A stretch of DNA of 64,000 nucleotides. It comes from Microbulbifer sp. MI-G (lineage in GTDB: Bacteria > Pseudomonadota > Gammaproteobacteria > Pseudomonadales > Cellvibrionaceae). Under the pieces are notes generated by a model. That model saw only the letters and a list, made by a program, of their open reading frames with translations. It searched no databases and was not told the DNA's origin. Shown in pieces: positions 51,640 to 60,231 of the stretch (position 1 is the first letter of the stretch; each line of letters opens with the position of its first letter). The DNA is taken from positions 3,930,001-3,994,000 of the forward strand of contig NZ_CP098023.1 in assembly GCF_030440425.1 (NCBI RefSeq), in the 5' to 3' direction. The position numbers were made by a program, and so were the translations under genes.

Positions 51640-53046
51640 TTACACGGAGTAGTACATATCAAACTCCACCGGGTGGGTGGTCATGTTCAGGCGCTCAACC
51701 TCTTCGCGTTTCAGCTCGATGTAGGCATCAATCGCGTCATCGGTGAATACCCCCCCCTCAATCAGAAAAGCGCGGTCCCTGTCCAAAGCGTCCAGGGCCC
51801 CCTCCAGGCTGTCGGCCACTGTGGGGTACTCGGCCAGCTCTTCCGGCGGCAGGTCGTACAGGTCCTTGTCTGCGGCATCACCGGGGTGGATCTTGTTTTT
51901 GATCCCGTCCAGGCCCGCCATCAGCAGTGCCGCAAAGGCCAGGTAGGGATTGGCGGTCGGGTCCGGAAAGCGGGTCTCAATGCGCTTGCCCTTGGGCGAG
52001 GTCACGTAGGGAATGCGGATGGACGCCGAGCGGTTGCGCGCGGAGTAAGCCAGGATCACCGGCGCCTCGAAACCGGGCACCAAGCGTTTGTAGGAGTTGG
52101 TGGAGGCGTTGCACAGCGCGTTCAGGGCGCGGGCGTGCTTCACAATACCGCCGATGTAGTACAGAGCGGTTTCCGACAGGCCGGCGTAGGTGTCGCCGGC
52201 AAACTGGTTGACCCCACCTTTCGAGAAGGATTGGTGTACATGCATGCCCGAACCGTTGTCACCAACCAGTGGCTTGGGCATAAAGGTAGCGGTTTTGCCG
52301 TAGGCATGGGCAACATTGTGCACGGCGTACTTGAGAATCTGAACCTCATCCGCTTTTTTCGTCAGGGTATTGGCGGCAACCCCGATCTCACACTGGCCGG
52401 CGGTACCCACCTCGTGGTGGTGTACTTCAACGTGCAGACCCATCTGCTCCATGGCGGAACACATGGCGGCACGGACATCGTGCAGGGAATCCACCGGCGG
52501 CACCGGGAAATAGCCCCCCTTGATACCCGGGCGATGGCCGATATTGCCCTCCGCAAAACTGTGTCCGGAAGACCAGGCCGCCTCTTCAGAATTGATCTTG
52601 TAGAAAGCCCCACCCATTTCCGCGCCCCAGGTGATGTCGTCGAATACGAAGAATTCGGGCTCCGGCCCGAACATCGCTGTGTCCCCCAGACCGGTGGACT
52701 TCAGGTACTCCTCGGCGCGCAGGGCAATGGAACGTGGATCGCGCTCATAGCCCTGGCCGGTGACGGGATCAACGATATTGCAGCGCACAATGACTGTGCT
52801 CTCGTCGGTAAAGGGGTCGAGGAAAGCGGTTTCGTCGTCCGGCATCAGAATCATGTCGGATTCGTTGATCCCCTTCCAGCCAGCAATGGAGGAGCCATCG
52901 AACATCTTGCCCTCTTCAAAGAACTCACCATCCACTTCCGACGCGGGGATGGAGACATGCTGTTCTTTTCCCTTTGTATCGGTGAAGCGCAGGTCTACCC
53001 ACTTGGCTTCACTTTCATTGATCAAATCAAGCGTTTTCACTGACAT
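51640..53046 (-). CDS. glnA: Glutamine synthetase (type I)
   Basis: Makes glutamine from glutamate and ammonia; central to nitrogen assimilation. The 468-residue protein begins [23 protein letters not shown] motifs present include the catalytic [10 protein letters not shown] loop, the ATP-region [16 protein letters not shown], and [10 protein letters not shown]397 in [14 protein letters not shown] is the adenylylation site, so the beta-subdivision regulation by GlnE should apply. Upstream is a near-consensus sigma-54 promoter with two NtrC sites, so expression is expected to be NtrBC-dependent. Confidence 0.98.
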   Translation of the reverse strand: MSVKTLDLINESEAKWVDLRFTDTKGKEQHVSIPASEVDGEFFEEGKMFDGSSIAGWKGINESDMILMPDDETAFLDPFTDESTVIVRCNIVDPVTGQGYERDPRSIALRAEEYLKSTGLGDTAMFGPEPEFFVFDDITWGAEMGGAFYKINSEEAAWSSGHSFAEGNIGHRPGIKGGYFPVPPVDSLHDVRAAMCSAMEQMGLHVEVHHHEVGTAGQCEIGVAANTLTKKADEVQILKYAVHNVAHAYGKTATFMPKPLVGDNGSGMHVHQSFSKGGVNQFAGDTYAGLSETALYYIGGIVKHARALNALCNASTNSYKRLVPGFEAPVILAYSARNRSASIRIPYVTSPKGKRIETRFPDPTANPYLAFAALLMAGLDGIKNKIHPGDAADKDLYDLPPEELAEYPTVADSLEGALDALDRDRAFLIEGGVFTDDAIDAYIELKREEVERLNMTTHPVEFDMYYSV

Positions 53047-53126
53047 TGCAGCCCTCCAGGTCTTGAAAAAAATTGGTCGCTATGCCTTTTGCTGCCGGCA
53101 TTCACGCTGTACCTGGCGTGAAATAA

Positions 53127-53142
53127 AGCAAGGAGTGTGCCA
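53127..53142 (-). promoter_or_regulatory. Sigma-54 promoter of glnA
   Basis: On the minus strand TGGCACACTCCTTGCT matches the sigma-54 consensus TGGCACG-N4-TTGCW except for one base. It predicts a start near 53115, about 70 bases before the glnA ATG. Confidence 0.88.
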
Positions 53143-53235
53143 AATCAGGGCATCCACGCCCTGGTGGCGACGGGCCCGGTCGCCGGGCCGGCTGAGGCAG
53201 GATAGATGCCTTATGGCCGGGCAGCTACCGGGAAG

Positions 53236-53284
53236 TGCACCAGTATGGCACATCCCGAGCCAACAGGCGCACCACTTGGGTGCA
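53236..53284. promoter_or_regulatory. Paired NtrC-binding sites upstream of glnA
   Basis: Two 17-base palindromes, TGCACCAGTATGGCACA (53236-53252) and CGCACCACTTGGGTGCA (53268-53284), have centres 32 bases apart. They lie about 129 and 161 bases upstream of the predicted glnA start. In E. coli the glnA NtrC sites are also 32 bases apart, in the right phase for cooperative binding. The pair ends about 70 bases before the divergent thiI start, so it may influence thiI too. Confidence 0.85.
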
Positions 53285-53353
53285 TCTCCAGGTCCCCCCT
53301 GCCTGGTTTATACTGTCGCATCTTCTATCAACAGCAGTACCCGGCGAAACCCC

Positions 53354-54853
53354 ATGCACTTTGTCGTCAAGTTTTTCCCCGAGATCACCATCAAGAGCAA
53401 TCCCGTGCGCAAACGTATGTCGCGCCAGCTGAAGGACAACCTGCAGCGCCTGCTGCGACAGCTGGACGACCGTATCCAGGTGCGCAAGGACTGGGAAAAG
53501 ATCGACGTGGTTGCCCCGGACGCCGTGGCCCACCTGGGTGATCGCATCGAGGAGGTACTCTCCAACACGCCCGGCATCGCCAACTTCTCCCGTGTGCGCC
53601 AGTTCCCCCTGGGCGACCTGCACGATATCTACGAGAAAACCCTGCCGGTGTGGGGCCCGGCACTGAAGGATAAGACGTTCTGCGTGCGCGTAAAGCGCAC
53701 CGGCAAACACGAGTTTCAATCCCTGGATGTAGAGCAGTATGTGGGCGGCGGCCTCAACAGGAACACCGAAGCGGCCGGGGTAAAACTGAAAAATCCGGAT
53801 ATCACGGTAAAACTGGAGATCCGCCACGACAAACTCAATGTCATTGAGAAGCAGCACCCCGGTCTCGGTGGCTTTCCCCTGGGTACCCAGGACCCGGTGC
53901 TGTCGCTGGTATCCGGCGGCTTCGACTCCACCGTGGCCAGCTACCTGACCATCAAACGCGGCATCCGCACCCATTTCCTGTTTTTTAATCTGGGGGGGCG
54001 CCAGCACGAATTGGGTGTTAAGGAGGTGGCCTATTACCTGTGGAACAAGTTCGGCGCCTCTCACCGGGTGCGCTTTGTCACTGTGCCCTTCGACGAGGTG
54101 GTGGCAGAAATTCTCGAGCGGGTCGACGACTCCTATATGGGCGTGATCCTAAAGCGCATGATGTTGCGCGCTGCCGGTGTGATGGCAAAAGAGCTGGAAG
54201 TGGATGCACTTGTGACCGGCGAAGCCATTGCGCAGGTCTCCAGCCAGACCCTGAAGAATCTCGCAGTCATCGACAGCGTCACCGATACCCTGGTCCTGCG
54301 CCCACTGATTGCCAGCGACAAGACCGACATTATCAGGACTGCGCGGGCAATCGGCACAGAAGAGTTTGCCGCCAATATGCCGGAATACTGCGGCGTGATT
54401 TCGGTAAAACCCACCACCCGCGCCAAAATCGAGAAAGTGGAAAGCGAGGAGAACCGCTTCGACTTCACTGTCCTCGATCGCGCCATCGGCAACCGCGTGG
54501 TCCAGAACATCGACGAGGTGATCGAAGAAGTAGGCGGACAGGCGCCGGAGGTGGATATCCGCGAGGAACCCGGCAGTGCGGTAGTGATCGATATCCGCCA
54601 CCCGGACGAAGAGGAACTGGACCCGCTGGAACTGGAAAACGGTGCAGTACAAACCATTCCCTTCTACCAACTCAACAACCGCTTTGCCCAACTGGACCAG
54701 GCGCAGGAATACCTGCTGTATTGCGCCCGCGGTGTGATGAGCCGCCTGCACGCCTCCCATCTGCTCGACGAGGGCTACCGCAATGTGGGTGTCTACCGAC
54801 CGCAAAGGCCCCATCGGCAGGAGAAGGCGGGAGTGGGCAAAACCGTAAAATAA
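53354..54853 (+). CDS. thiI: tRNA 4-thiouridine/thiamine sulfurtransferase ThiI
   Basis: Puts sulfur into tRNA 4-thiouridine and the thiamine thiazole. The start at 53354 gives MHFVVKFFPEITIKSNPVRK and 499 residues; the frame is open much further back, antisense to glnA, without relevance. THUMP domain about 60-165, PP-loop LSLVSGGFDST, conserved C346 (EYCGVIS), and a C-terminal rhodanese domain with active C457 (YLLYCARG). C346 and C457 correspond closely to the catalytic pair of E. coli ThiI, so both activities should be retained. Confidence 0.95.
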   Translation: MHFVVKFFPEITIKSNPVRKRMSRQLKDNLQRLLRQLDDRIQVRKDWEKIDVVAPDAVAHLGDRIEEVLSNTPGIANFSRVRQFPLGDLHDIYEKTLPVWGPALKDKTFCVRVKRTGKHEFQSLDVEQYVGGGLNRNTEAAGVKLKNPDITVKLEIRHDKLNVIEKQHPGLGGFPLGTQDPVLSLVSGGFDSTVASYLTIKRGIRTHFLFFNLGGRQHELGVKEVAYYLWNKFGASHRVRFVTVPFDEVVAEILERVDDSYMGVILKRMMLRAAGVMAKELEVDALVTGEAIAQVSSQTLKNLAVIDSVTDTLVLRPLIASDKTDIIRTARAIGTEEFAANMPEYCGVISVKPTTRAKIEKVESEENRFDFTVLDRAIGNRVVQNIDEVIEEVGGQAPEVDIREEPGSAVVIDIRHPDEEELDPLELENGAVQTIPFYQLNNRFAQLDQAQEYLLYCARGVMSRLHASHLLDEGYRNVGVYRPQRPHRQEKAGVGKTVK

Positions 54854-54919
54854 CCCCGCTAAGGGTTCATACCGGGAGAAGTTTCGTGCGAGCCGCGGGC
54901 ACGGCGGCCTGCACCCCGT

Positions 54920-55417
54920 TTAGCTGCCGCAAGTGACCCCCAGGTACGCCGCCAAAACCGGTGTCAATTTCTCCTCGGGCATAAACCCCCTCAGCCAGCC
55001 CGCGGGCGCGCCGTGGCGGTCGATCAGCAGGGTGAAAGGCGTGGCGGGAATGGTACCTACTGTATCGAGCAGCGCACTGCTGATCTGGAAGGCGGGGAAA
55101 TCCGGGCGCAGCCTGCGGTATTCTGCTTTCAGTGCCCGGCGGGAGCCGTTGGTGCCCACTGCCAGGGGCTGAAACTGACCGGGGCATTGGGCCAACAGCC
55201 GATTGAGCACCCGCACCTGGCGAAAGCACCAGGGGCACTCGGGTTCAAAAAACACCATCAACGCTGGTTGCCCCTGGTACTGCGCAAGGCTGATACGCCC
55301 GGGGCTGGCCAGGTCTCTCAGTGTCAGATCCAAAAGCGAAGCGCCCTGCGCAGCAGCGGGAAAGGCCGGTATGCACAGGGTAAACAGCAGGAACAGGAAC
55401 AAAAAACGGCGCACCAC
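54920..55417 (-). CDS. Periplasmic thioredoxin-like protein (TlpA/ResA type)
   Basis: Predicted periplasmic disulfide oxidoreductase or peroxiredoxin-like protein of 165 residues with a signal peptide ending near AFPAAAQG. The active site is CPWC (C61, C64) in FFEPECPWCFRQ, and the cis-proline motif is GTIPATPFTLLID. A third cysteine lies two residues from the C-terminus (TCGS), and another in AQCPGQ. The GTG start overlaps the stop of the upstream receptor gene by one base, so the two are translationally coupled and probably work together. DsbD in this window could supply electrons. Confidence 0.85.
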   Translation of the reverse strand: MVRRFLFLFLLFTLCIPAFPAAAQGASLLDLTLRDLASPGRISLAQYQGQPALMVFFEPECPWCFRQVRVLNRLLAQCPGQFQPLAVGTNGSRRALKAEYRRLRPDFPAFQISSALLDTVGTIPATPFTLLIDRHGAPAGWLRGFMPEEKLTPVLAAYLGVTCGS

Positions 55418-57537
55418 TACCAGTTCCAGTCAAAGCCCAGATAGAATTCCCGGCCGCGCAGCGGGCCGTAGATATAGGCCACATCGTAAGCGCCCCCGGC
55501 ATCCCAGAACAGCGGGGTTTCCGCATCGTTGACCTGGGTGTAGTCGGTGATGTTATTGCCGCCGACATACACATTCAGGTTTTCACTCACGTCGAAGGCC
55601 ACCTTCATATCCAGGGTCCAGTAGCTTTCCGCGCTGTTGCTCTTGCGCTCTCTGCCAGGCTGGTTGTAGCCCTCATAACCATAATCCCCCAAGTCCCGCT
55701 GGCCCACCCAACTGGCGCCGGCGTATAGCATCCAGGGGCCGCTGCCATAGTCCAGACTGAACAGCGCCCGTTGTTCGATGGGCGTTATGGCGTAGGATTC
55801 CTTGAAAATGCGGTCATAGTCATACCCTTCCAGGGTAACGGCGAGTTTCAGTGCCTCGTTCAGGGTATAACCGAGACTGATATCCCCAGCGCTGACAACC
55901 GCGCTTTCGCGCATCTGTGTCAGCAGTGGCACACCGTTTTCCGTTTCTCCCAGTGCGGCCAAATGCTCCACGGTTGTGTGTGCCAGTGACAGGGTGCCAC
56001 TCAGGCGCTCACCCTCGTAGCTCAGTGCGTAGGTTGCGGAGAGGGACTTTTCCAGTTTGTCGATCTCGATGGCAAAGCCATCGCCGGCATCCAGAATACC
56101 GTGGTCGGTCTCGAAGAAAGACAGCGGAGCGCGGTAGCCGCGACCAAAGGCCAGGCGCGATGTCCATTGGTCGTTGTGCAGGTAGCGCATATCGATCCGT
56201 GGAACCAGCAGGGTCTCCTCAATCTCGGTGCCGGGTTTTTCCTCCGCCACAAAGTCGGCGCGTACCCTGTCGAGGCGCACCGCGGCGGCGACTTCCAGTT
56301 GCGGCGACACCTGCCAGGTATCCTGCAGGTAGACACCACCGGTGCGGTAGTCGAAGCTGTCCTCCACATAGTCGGCGCTCTCGGCACCCGCAACGGAATC
56401 GGAGCGCATTTCCTCGTCGCGCAAATCCATACCGAAGGTCAGGGTGTGCGCCTCGTTCACTATCAGGTTGTTGCGCCAGTCGAAGTAAAAGAGTTGGTCG
56501 GTCGCCGCATAGTCAAATCCCTCGTAGAAGGAATCCTGTCGGTGTTCAGACCAGGCCAGGGTGACCATGGCATTGTAGTGTTCATTGAATTCCCGCAGCC
56601 AGTTGGCGGAAACCTCGGTGCGCTCTGTATCGATCCACTCGGTGGTCTCCCAGGGTTTACCGGTGAACTTGGCGCGTACATCGTCATTTTCAAACAGATG
56701 CTCGGATTCCACACCGTCAAAACCCCGCAGCACTGTGCCGATGTTATAGCCCTGGGGGCCGCCGAAGATGGTGGAGTCGGTGTAGGCCAGACGCAGCACC
56801 AGGTTGTCGCGTTCAGTGAAATCATGGGAGACACGGCCAACGTAGCTGGTGTTTTCCTGCAACGGGGCTTCGCTGACGCCGTTGTTATCGTTGTCCATCT
56901 GGTGATGCTTGTCACCCTGGTACACCAGGCTGGTGCGGGTGCGATCATCGTCGCTGACATGGCTGCCCATCATACCGACGAAGAAGCTGTCGTTATCCTC
57001 CCAGGAAGCGTTGATATTGAAACCGGTTTCCTGTGGCTCCTTGGAAATCACGTTGATGGTGCCACCAATGGCCTCGGGGGCAAGCAGCGAAGCGCCGGCG
57101 CCACGCGCCACTTCGATACGCTCCACCCCGGTAGTGGCGAGGGCGTCCACCGCATAGTAGCCGGCCATCATGGTGTGCAGGGGGATACCATCGGTGAGGA
57201 TGGTGGAATGCTCACCGCGCATCCCGTTGAGCATAATGCGCTTCACGCCGCACATGGAGCACTCGTTCGAGACCCGCACGCCGGGGGATTTCTCAATGGC
57301 CTGGGTCAGGTTGACCGCCTGCATGGCCTTTATGCGGGTTTCATCCACCACCTCGGTTTTCTGGATGGCGTCCAGCAGGGTACCGGCGTCGTACAGGCGT
57401 TGGCGCACGCCCACAACCACCGTTTCCTCGATAACGCCATTTAAGGACCCCTCGGCCTGGGGTTCGGCCGCGAAGGCGGTTGGCAGGGCTGCGGCAAAAA
57501 TCGCCAATGACAGCAGAGTGCGATGATAAGCGGGCAT
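55417..57537 (-). CDS. TonB-dependent outer-membrane receptor with Cys/Met-rich plug
   Basis: Outer-membrane transporter of 706 residues. The ATG at 57537 (CGGAGC upstream) gives a signal peptide ending in TAFA; the longer frame to 57609 would put a hydrophilic stretch before it. A TonB-box-like EETVVVG lies near 38-44. The plug domain holds NECSMCGVKRIMLNGMRGEH (C93, M95, C96, M102, M106, H110) and then H121, M123 and M124. The rest is a 22-strand barrel ending in an aromatic residue (FDWNW). The cysteine/methionine cluster suggests a transition metal or metal chelate, substrate unknown. Confidence 0.9.
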   Translation of the reverse strand: MPAYHRTLLSLAIFAAALPTAFAAEPQAEGSLNGVIEETVVVGVRQRLYDAGTLLDAIQKTEVVDETRIKAMQAVNLTQAIEKSPGVRVSNECSMCGVKRIMLNGMRGEHSTILTDGIPLHTMMAGYYAVDALATTGVERIEVARGAGASLLAPEAIGGTINVISKEPQETGFNINASWEDNDSFFVGMMGSHVSDDDRTRTSLVYQGDKHHQMDNDNNGVSEAPLQENTSYVGRVSHDFTERDNLVLRLAYTDSTIFGGPQGYNIGTVLRGFDGVESEHLFENDDVRAKFTGKPWETTEWIDTERTEVSANWLREFNEHYNAMVTLAWSEHRQDSFYEGFDYAATDQLFYFDWRNNLIVNEAHTLTFGMDLRDEEMRSDSVAGAESADYVEDSFDYRTGGVYLQDTWQVSPQLEVAAAVRLDRVRADFVAEEKPGTEIEETLLVPRIDMRYLHNDQWTSRLAFGRGYRAPLSFFETDHGILDAGDGFAIEIDKLEKSLSATYALSYEGERLSGTLSLAHTTVEHLAALGETENGVPLLTQMRESAVVSAGDISLGYTLNEALKLAVTLEGYDYDRIFKESYAITPIEQRALFSLDYGSGPWMLYAGASWVGQRDLGDYGYEGYNQPGRERKSNSAESYWTLDMKVAFDVSENLNVYVGGNNITDYTQVNDAETPLFWDAGGAYDVAYIYGPLRGREFYLGFDWNW

Positions 57538-57569
57538 GGCTTGCTCCGAATTCCTGTGACGATACTTCT

Positions 57570-57588
57570 GATAAATGCGAATGATAAA
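57570..57588. promoter_or_regulatory. Possible Fur (or Zur-like) box upstream of the TonB receptor
   Basis: GATAAATGCGAATGATAAA resembles Fur boxes built from GATAAT-like repeats (matches at GATAA, GAAT and GAT). It lies 33 bases before the receptor start, where a metal-repressed promoter would be expected. A single partial match only. Confidence 0.45.
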
Positions 57589-57771
57589 CCCTCTCATTAT
57601 GTGTCGCAAACAATAATCGCGGGGTCAGCGGGACTGTCCGGTACAGTCATCCACGGCTTGAATTTCTACAGGCAGTGAATTTCATCAGCCCACTACGGCG
57701 GCCTGTCCGGCCGCCGCTACCTTCAGGGTTATGTTTGGAGGAAAATTTCCGGCTGGGCGCAGGTTTGGCAA

Positions 57772-57814
57772 TTGATCCAAATCAATTTCAAGCAACCTCA
57801 GGTCCCTGTATAAC
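57772..57814 (+). promoter_or_regulatory. FNR-box promoter facing 57820
   Basis: TTGATCCAAATCAA (57772-57785) is a perfect FNR/ANR site (TTGAT-N4-ATCAA). A TATAAC -10 element lies at 57809-57814, so the site is centred 41.5 bases before the predicted start near 57820, the exact geometry of class II FNR activation. No nearby gene obviously owns this promoter. Confidence 0.65.
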
Positions 57815-57819
57815 GATAC

Positions 57820-58139
57820 GTTCAACAGCCAGCCAGGGCATTGCCATCACTGATGGCTGTTATCCTTCCTTGGCGTTCAGCATTTCCGAATCCGGCACTA
57901 TGGATTTCTTTGGACCGGGTCCAAGCAGTTGGCAAATTTCTGTAAAAATAGCTTCCGCAGTTTGCCTGTTGGTTGGTTTTTTTGACGGTTTGTTTTTTCT
58001 CCAAGCAAAACCAACGGATACCATTTTCTCCACCCTCAAGGGGATCACCCTTATGCGCCTATTCTGCATAGTCAGTGAAAATCATATCCGGCGCATCGCC
58101 CCACTCAATGAATAGCCCTGCATCGAAAGGCTATTTTTT
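57820..58139 (+). ncRNA. Candidate FNR-dependent small RNA
   Basis: From the predicted FNR start to the terminator at 58111-58139 there is about 320 bases with no convincing protein gene. The 5' part can fold (AACAGCCA/TGGCTGTT, about 57822-57859). An open frame at 57900-58115 (71 codons, one hydrophobic stretch) lacks a ribosome-binding site and has no family I recognise; if translated, it would be a small membrane protein encoded on the same RNA. Confidence 0.35.
58111..58139 (+). terminator. Intrinsic terminator
   Basis: AATAGCC (58111-58117) and GGCTATT (58129-58135) form a 7-bp stem with an 11-base loop, running into TTTTTT. Strong plus-strand terminator, consistent with a short transcript from the FNR-type promoter at 57772. 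Confidence 0.75.
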
Positions 58140-58210
58140 CATGGAGCATTGTGGCTTCACCAGGCCATTGAGATCCCTATCGGGCCGTCCCTACCGCAAG
58201 AATCCATTGC

Positions 58211-58399
58211 TCAACGATTGCCATTGCCCAGCGTCCGCTCCTTTTGGATACGCAGATACACTTCCTCCCGGTGCACAGGCGTGGATTTGGGGGCCTCTAT
58301 GCCCACTCTCACCTGGTTACCCGAAATACCCAATACGGTGACGGAAACATGGGTTCCAATTCTGAGGTTCTCGCCTGGCCGGCGCTTTACCACCAACAT
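58211..58399 (-). CDS. csrA: CsrA-family RNA-binding regulator
   Basis: Small post-transcriptional regulator that binds GGA motifs in mRNA leaders. The start at 58399 gives 62 residues, [20 protein letters not shown] onward; the frame extends 29 codons upstream without homology. It follows CsrA closely: [12 protein letters not shown] and HREEVY with the essential R44, though residue 4 is V rather than L. The ribosome-binding sequence AAGGAAAGG contains GGA, as in self-repressing csrA genes. It stands alone, so it may be a second copy beside the usual csrA elsewhere. Confidence 0.9.
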   Translation of the reverse strand: MLVVKRRPGENLRIGTHVSVTVLGISGNQVRVGIEAPKSTPVHREEVYLRIQKERTLGNGNR

Positions 58400-59027
58400 A
58401 AGCCTTTCCTTCCGGGTCGCAAATCCCGGGATAATTTTTAGAGAGGGGGATACCTGGAAAAAAACGATTGAAGGCAAGGGGGGCACGGGAACGGTAGGCG
58501 GTAAAGCAGAATCGGCGGACGCAATGCTCCCAAAGCCTGGGCAACTGCGCCAGGTACCTGCAGGGACTCCGCTTTATTGAAGACGAGCGGGCTTCTAGCG
58601 TATTATCCATATAGCCATTTTGATACTTGCTTATCAATTTGGTTAGCTGGCCCCTGGTGTCCTACCACCTTGGGTCAGCGCCTTTTACTTACGCTTAGGT
58701 CACACTACCGTTCTCCTGTGGAAAGAATGGCGCTTTGAAAAAATGCCTGGGGGTTTGGGGCCTCTTGCGCTATTGGTGCGCAGAAACTGGCCCAAATATT
58801 CATCAATAACTATGGATTTTACGCCGCTTTACCCCTGAAGAAAACCGAATGCAATCCAATAAGATCATTTTGGTGCCTATATTTCCAGGCATGTACGCCT
58901 GGAAAAACCGCAGTTGCCCCTTTAAAAAATGCACATTCAGTTGGCATTTCTCAGTGCCACTCACATTCGAATGCAACTATAAAATGTGGCAATTCTTAGC
59001 GTGGTGAAACGGCACAAGGATAGGGCA
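58400..59027. other. Gene-poor stretch between csrA and the TfoX-domain gene
   Basis: About 630 bases without a convincing gene. It is more AT-rich than the flanking blocks. It holds a perfect inverted repeat TTTCCAGGC-ATGTAC-GCCTGGAAA at 58882-58905. I see no tRNA or mobile element here. Confidence 0.6.
58882..58905. repeat. Perfect 9-bp inverted repeat
   Basis: TTTCCAGGC and GCCTGGAAA flank a 6-base loop ATGTAC, itself nearly palindromic. There is no T-run downstream on either strand, so it is more like an operator than a terminator. It lies 123 bases before the TfoX-domain gene. Confidence 0.5.
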
Positions 59028-59297
59028 ATGTCAAACAGAACACTTTTAGAGTTAAAAAACATTGGAAAAACCGTGGCATCCAGGCTGTATCAAATTGGTA
59101 TCACCAATGAAGCCGAATTGCGAAAGCTCGGTTCGGCCAAAGCCTATCGATGGCTCTTGGAGAAAAATACAGAAAAACAACTTCCCGTTTGTTATTATCT
59201 GTATTCCCTGGAGGGCGCGATCCAGGACAGGCATTGGGATGCGTTTTCTGAAAGGGAGAAGACAGCGCTGAGGTTGTCGGCGGGACTCACGAAGTAA
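59028..59297 (+). CDS. Stand-alone TfoX C-terminal-domain protein
   Basis: The 89-residue protein (ATG at 59028, AAGGATAGGG upstream) resembles the C-terminal domain of TfoX/Sxy competence regulators: LLELKNIGKTVASRLYQIGI, then ELRKLGSAKAYRWLLE, and a final aromatic helix. It lacks the N-terminal domain of full TfoX. The helix-hairpin-helix-like fold suggests DNA or protein binding, but function of lone domains is not established. It is isolated; nearest neighbours are csrA and a small membrane protein. Confidence 0.8.
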   Translation: MSNRTLLELKNIGKTVASRLYQIGITNEAELRKLGSAKAYRWLLEKNTEKQLPVCYYLYSLEGAIQDRHWDAFSEREKTALRLSAGLTK

Positions 59298-59826
59298 ACA
59301 AGCTTCAAACCGAATGGAGTCACGGCAGGTTTCAGGGGGACACCCACAGACCTGCAGACCTGTACCACCCAGGTCCTGATCACTTAATAAGTCCCTTCAG
59401 GATGGGCAAGCGTGCAGTGGCCCGATATTTCCCCGGGATCTTTCCCAAAAAGGCCATGCCCCTGGTGTTTTATCCCTGGGGGCTGCCATTGATAATCCGC
59501 CCAGGGTAAACCACTGCCCGATGGACGATCTGAATTACTGACAGGCGGTCGGGATTGGGTATTCTCGATATTGTGTGATCCCGAAGCGAGAGACTATACA
59601 CTAATCCCCGAGTTCGCTTTTAGTGCCCGTCATTAGCGCGTGCGGGGACATCCGTAGCTGCATGGTCAAATTCCAGGGTTCTACCGGGCGGAAATTCCAT
59701 ACACTGTCTTCTTGGTGATACCGGTGACAGGTGCATGAGCATATTGCGTATTCGCTGACTAACCCAGGAAGAAACTGCAGGTGTCATTGAAATACCCAGT
59801 CATTTTTACACTACACCGGAGAGCGT
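59298..59826. other. Intergenic stretch without recognised gene
   Basis: About 530 bases with no convincing open frame, RNA gene or strong repeat. Composition is mixed and no terminator with a clear T-run was found. It separates the TfoX-domain gene from the DUF6632-like gene. Confidence 0.55.
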
Positions 59827-60231
59827 ATGGATGACATAACCCGCGTAAAATATCTCCCCATTGCGTTGAAACTTATAGGCCTGTTTTTTATTTTTGCCAT
59901 TTACCCGATGATGGTATGGATATGGCCTGCCGGATGGGGATGGACGCCACCACAGCCTGAGTATGAGCAGATTTTGATGGGCATATTCGCAACACTGGGT
60001 GTTTTTCTGTTTCTCGCCTCGGAGAATCCTGCCGCCAATGTCAGCCTGATTTGGTTCACCATCTGGTTGAACCTGGTCTATGCCACCATTATGTTGTTGA
60101 TGGTGTTGGCTGATCGAGCTGAGCAGGCAAATCTGATCGGCAATATCCCTGTGCAATATTTAATAGCCGGCGTTCTCTGGTATTTGATGCCCGCACACAA
60201 TTTCAATAAGAAAAAGAATACTGATGACTAG
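59827..60231 (+). CDS. Small four-helix membrane protein (DUF6632-like)
   Basis: Function unknown. The 134-residue protein has four hydrophobic segments (about 13-33, 46-66, 71-92 and 105-122), a WPAGWGWTPPQPEYEQILMG motif between the first two, and a basic C-terminus (NKKKN). The pattern resembles DUF6632 proteins, which I recognise only moderately well. The start at 59827 is preceded by CCGGAGAGC. It stands alone. Confidence 0.72.
   Translation: MDDITRVKYLPIALKLIGLFFIFAIYPMMVWIWPAGWGWTPPQPEYEQILMGIFATLGVFLFLASENPAANVSLIWFTIWLNLVYATIMLLMVLADRAEQANLIGNIPVQYLIAGVLWYLMPAHNFNKKKNTDD

Noticed and set aside
51673-53043. 456-codon open frame antisense to glnA
   Set aside because: Antisense shadow caused by codon bias; glnA is unambiguous.
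52760-53353. N-terminal extension of the thiI frame
   Set aside because: Runs antisense through glnA and its promoter; ThiI homology begins exactly at 53354.
56101-57444. 447-codon open frame antisense to the TonB receptor
   Set aside because: It is the mirror frame of a strongly supported gene and lacks family motifs, signal peptide or a plausible ribosome-binding site.
57675-58115. 146-codon plus-strand frame
   Set aside because: Begins upstream of the FNR site, has no ribosome-binding sequence and no recognised domain; only the last 71 codons are kept as a weak alternative to a small RNA.
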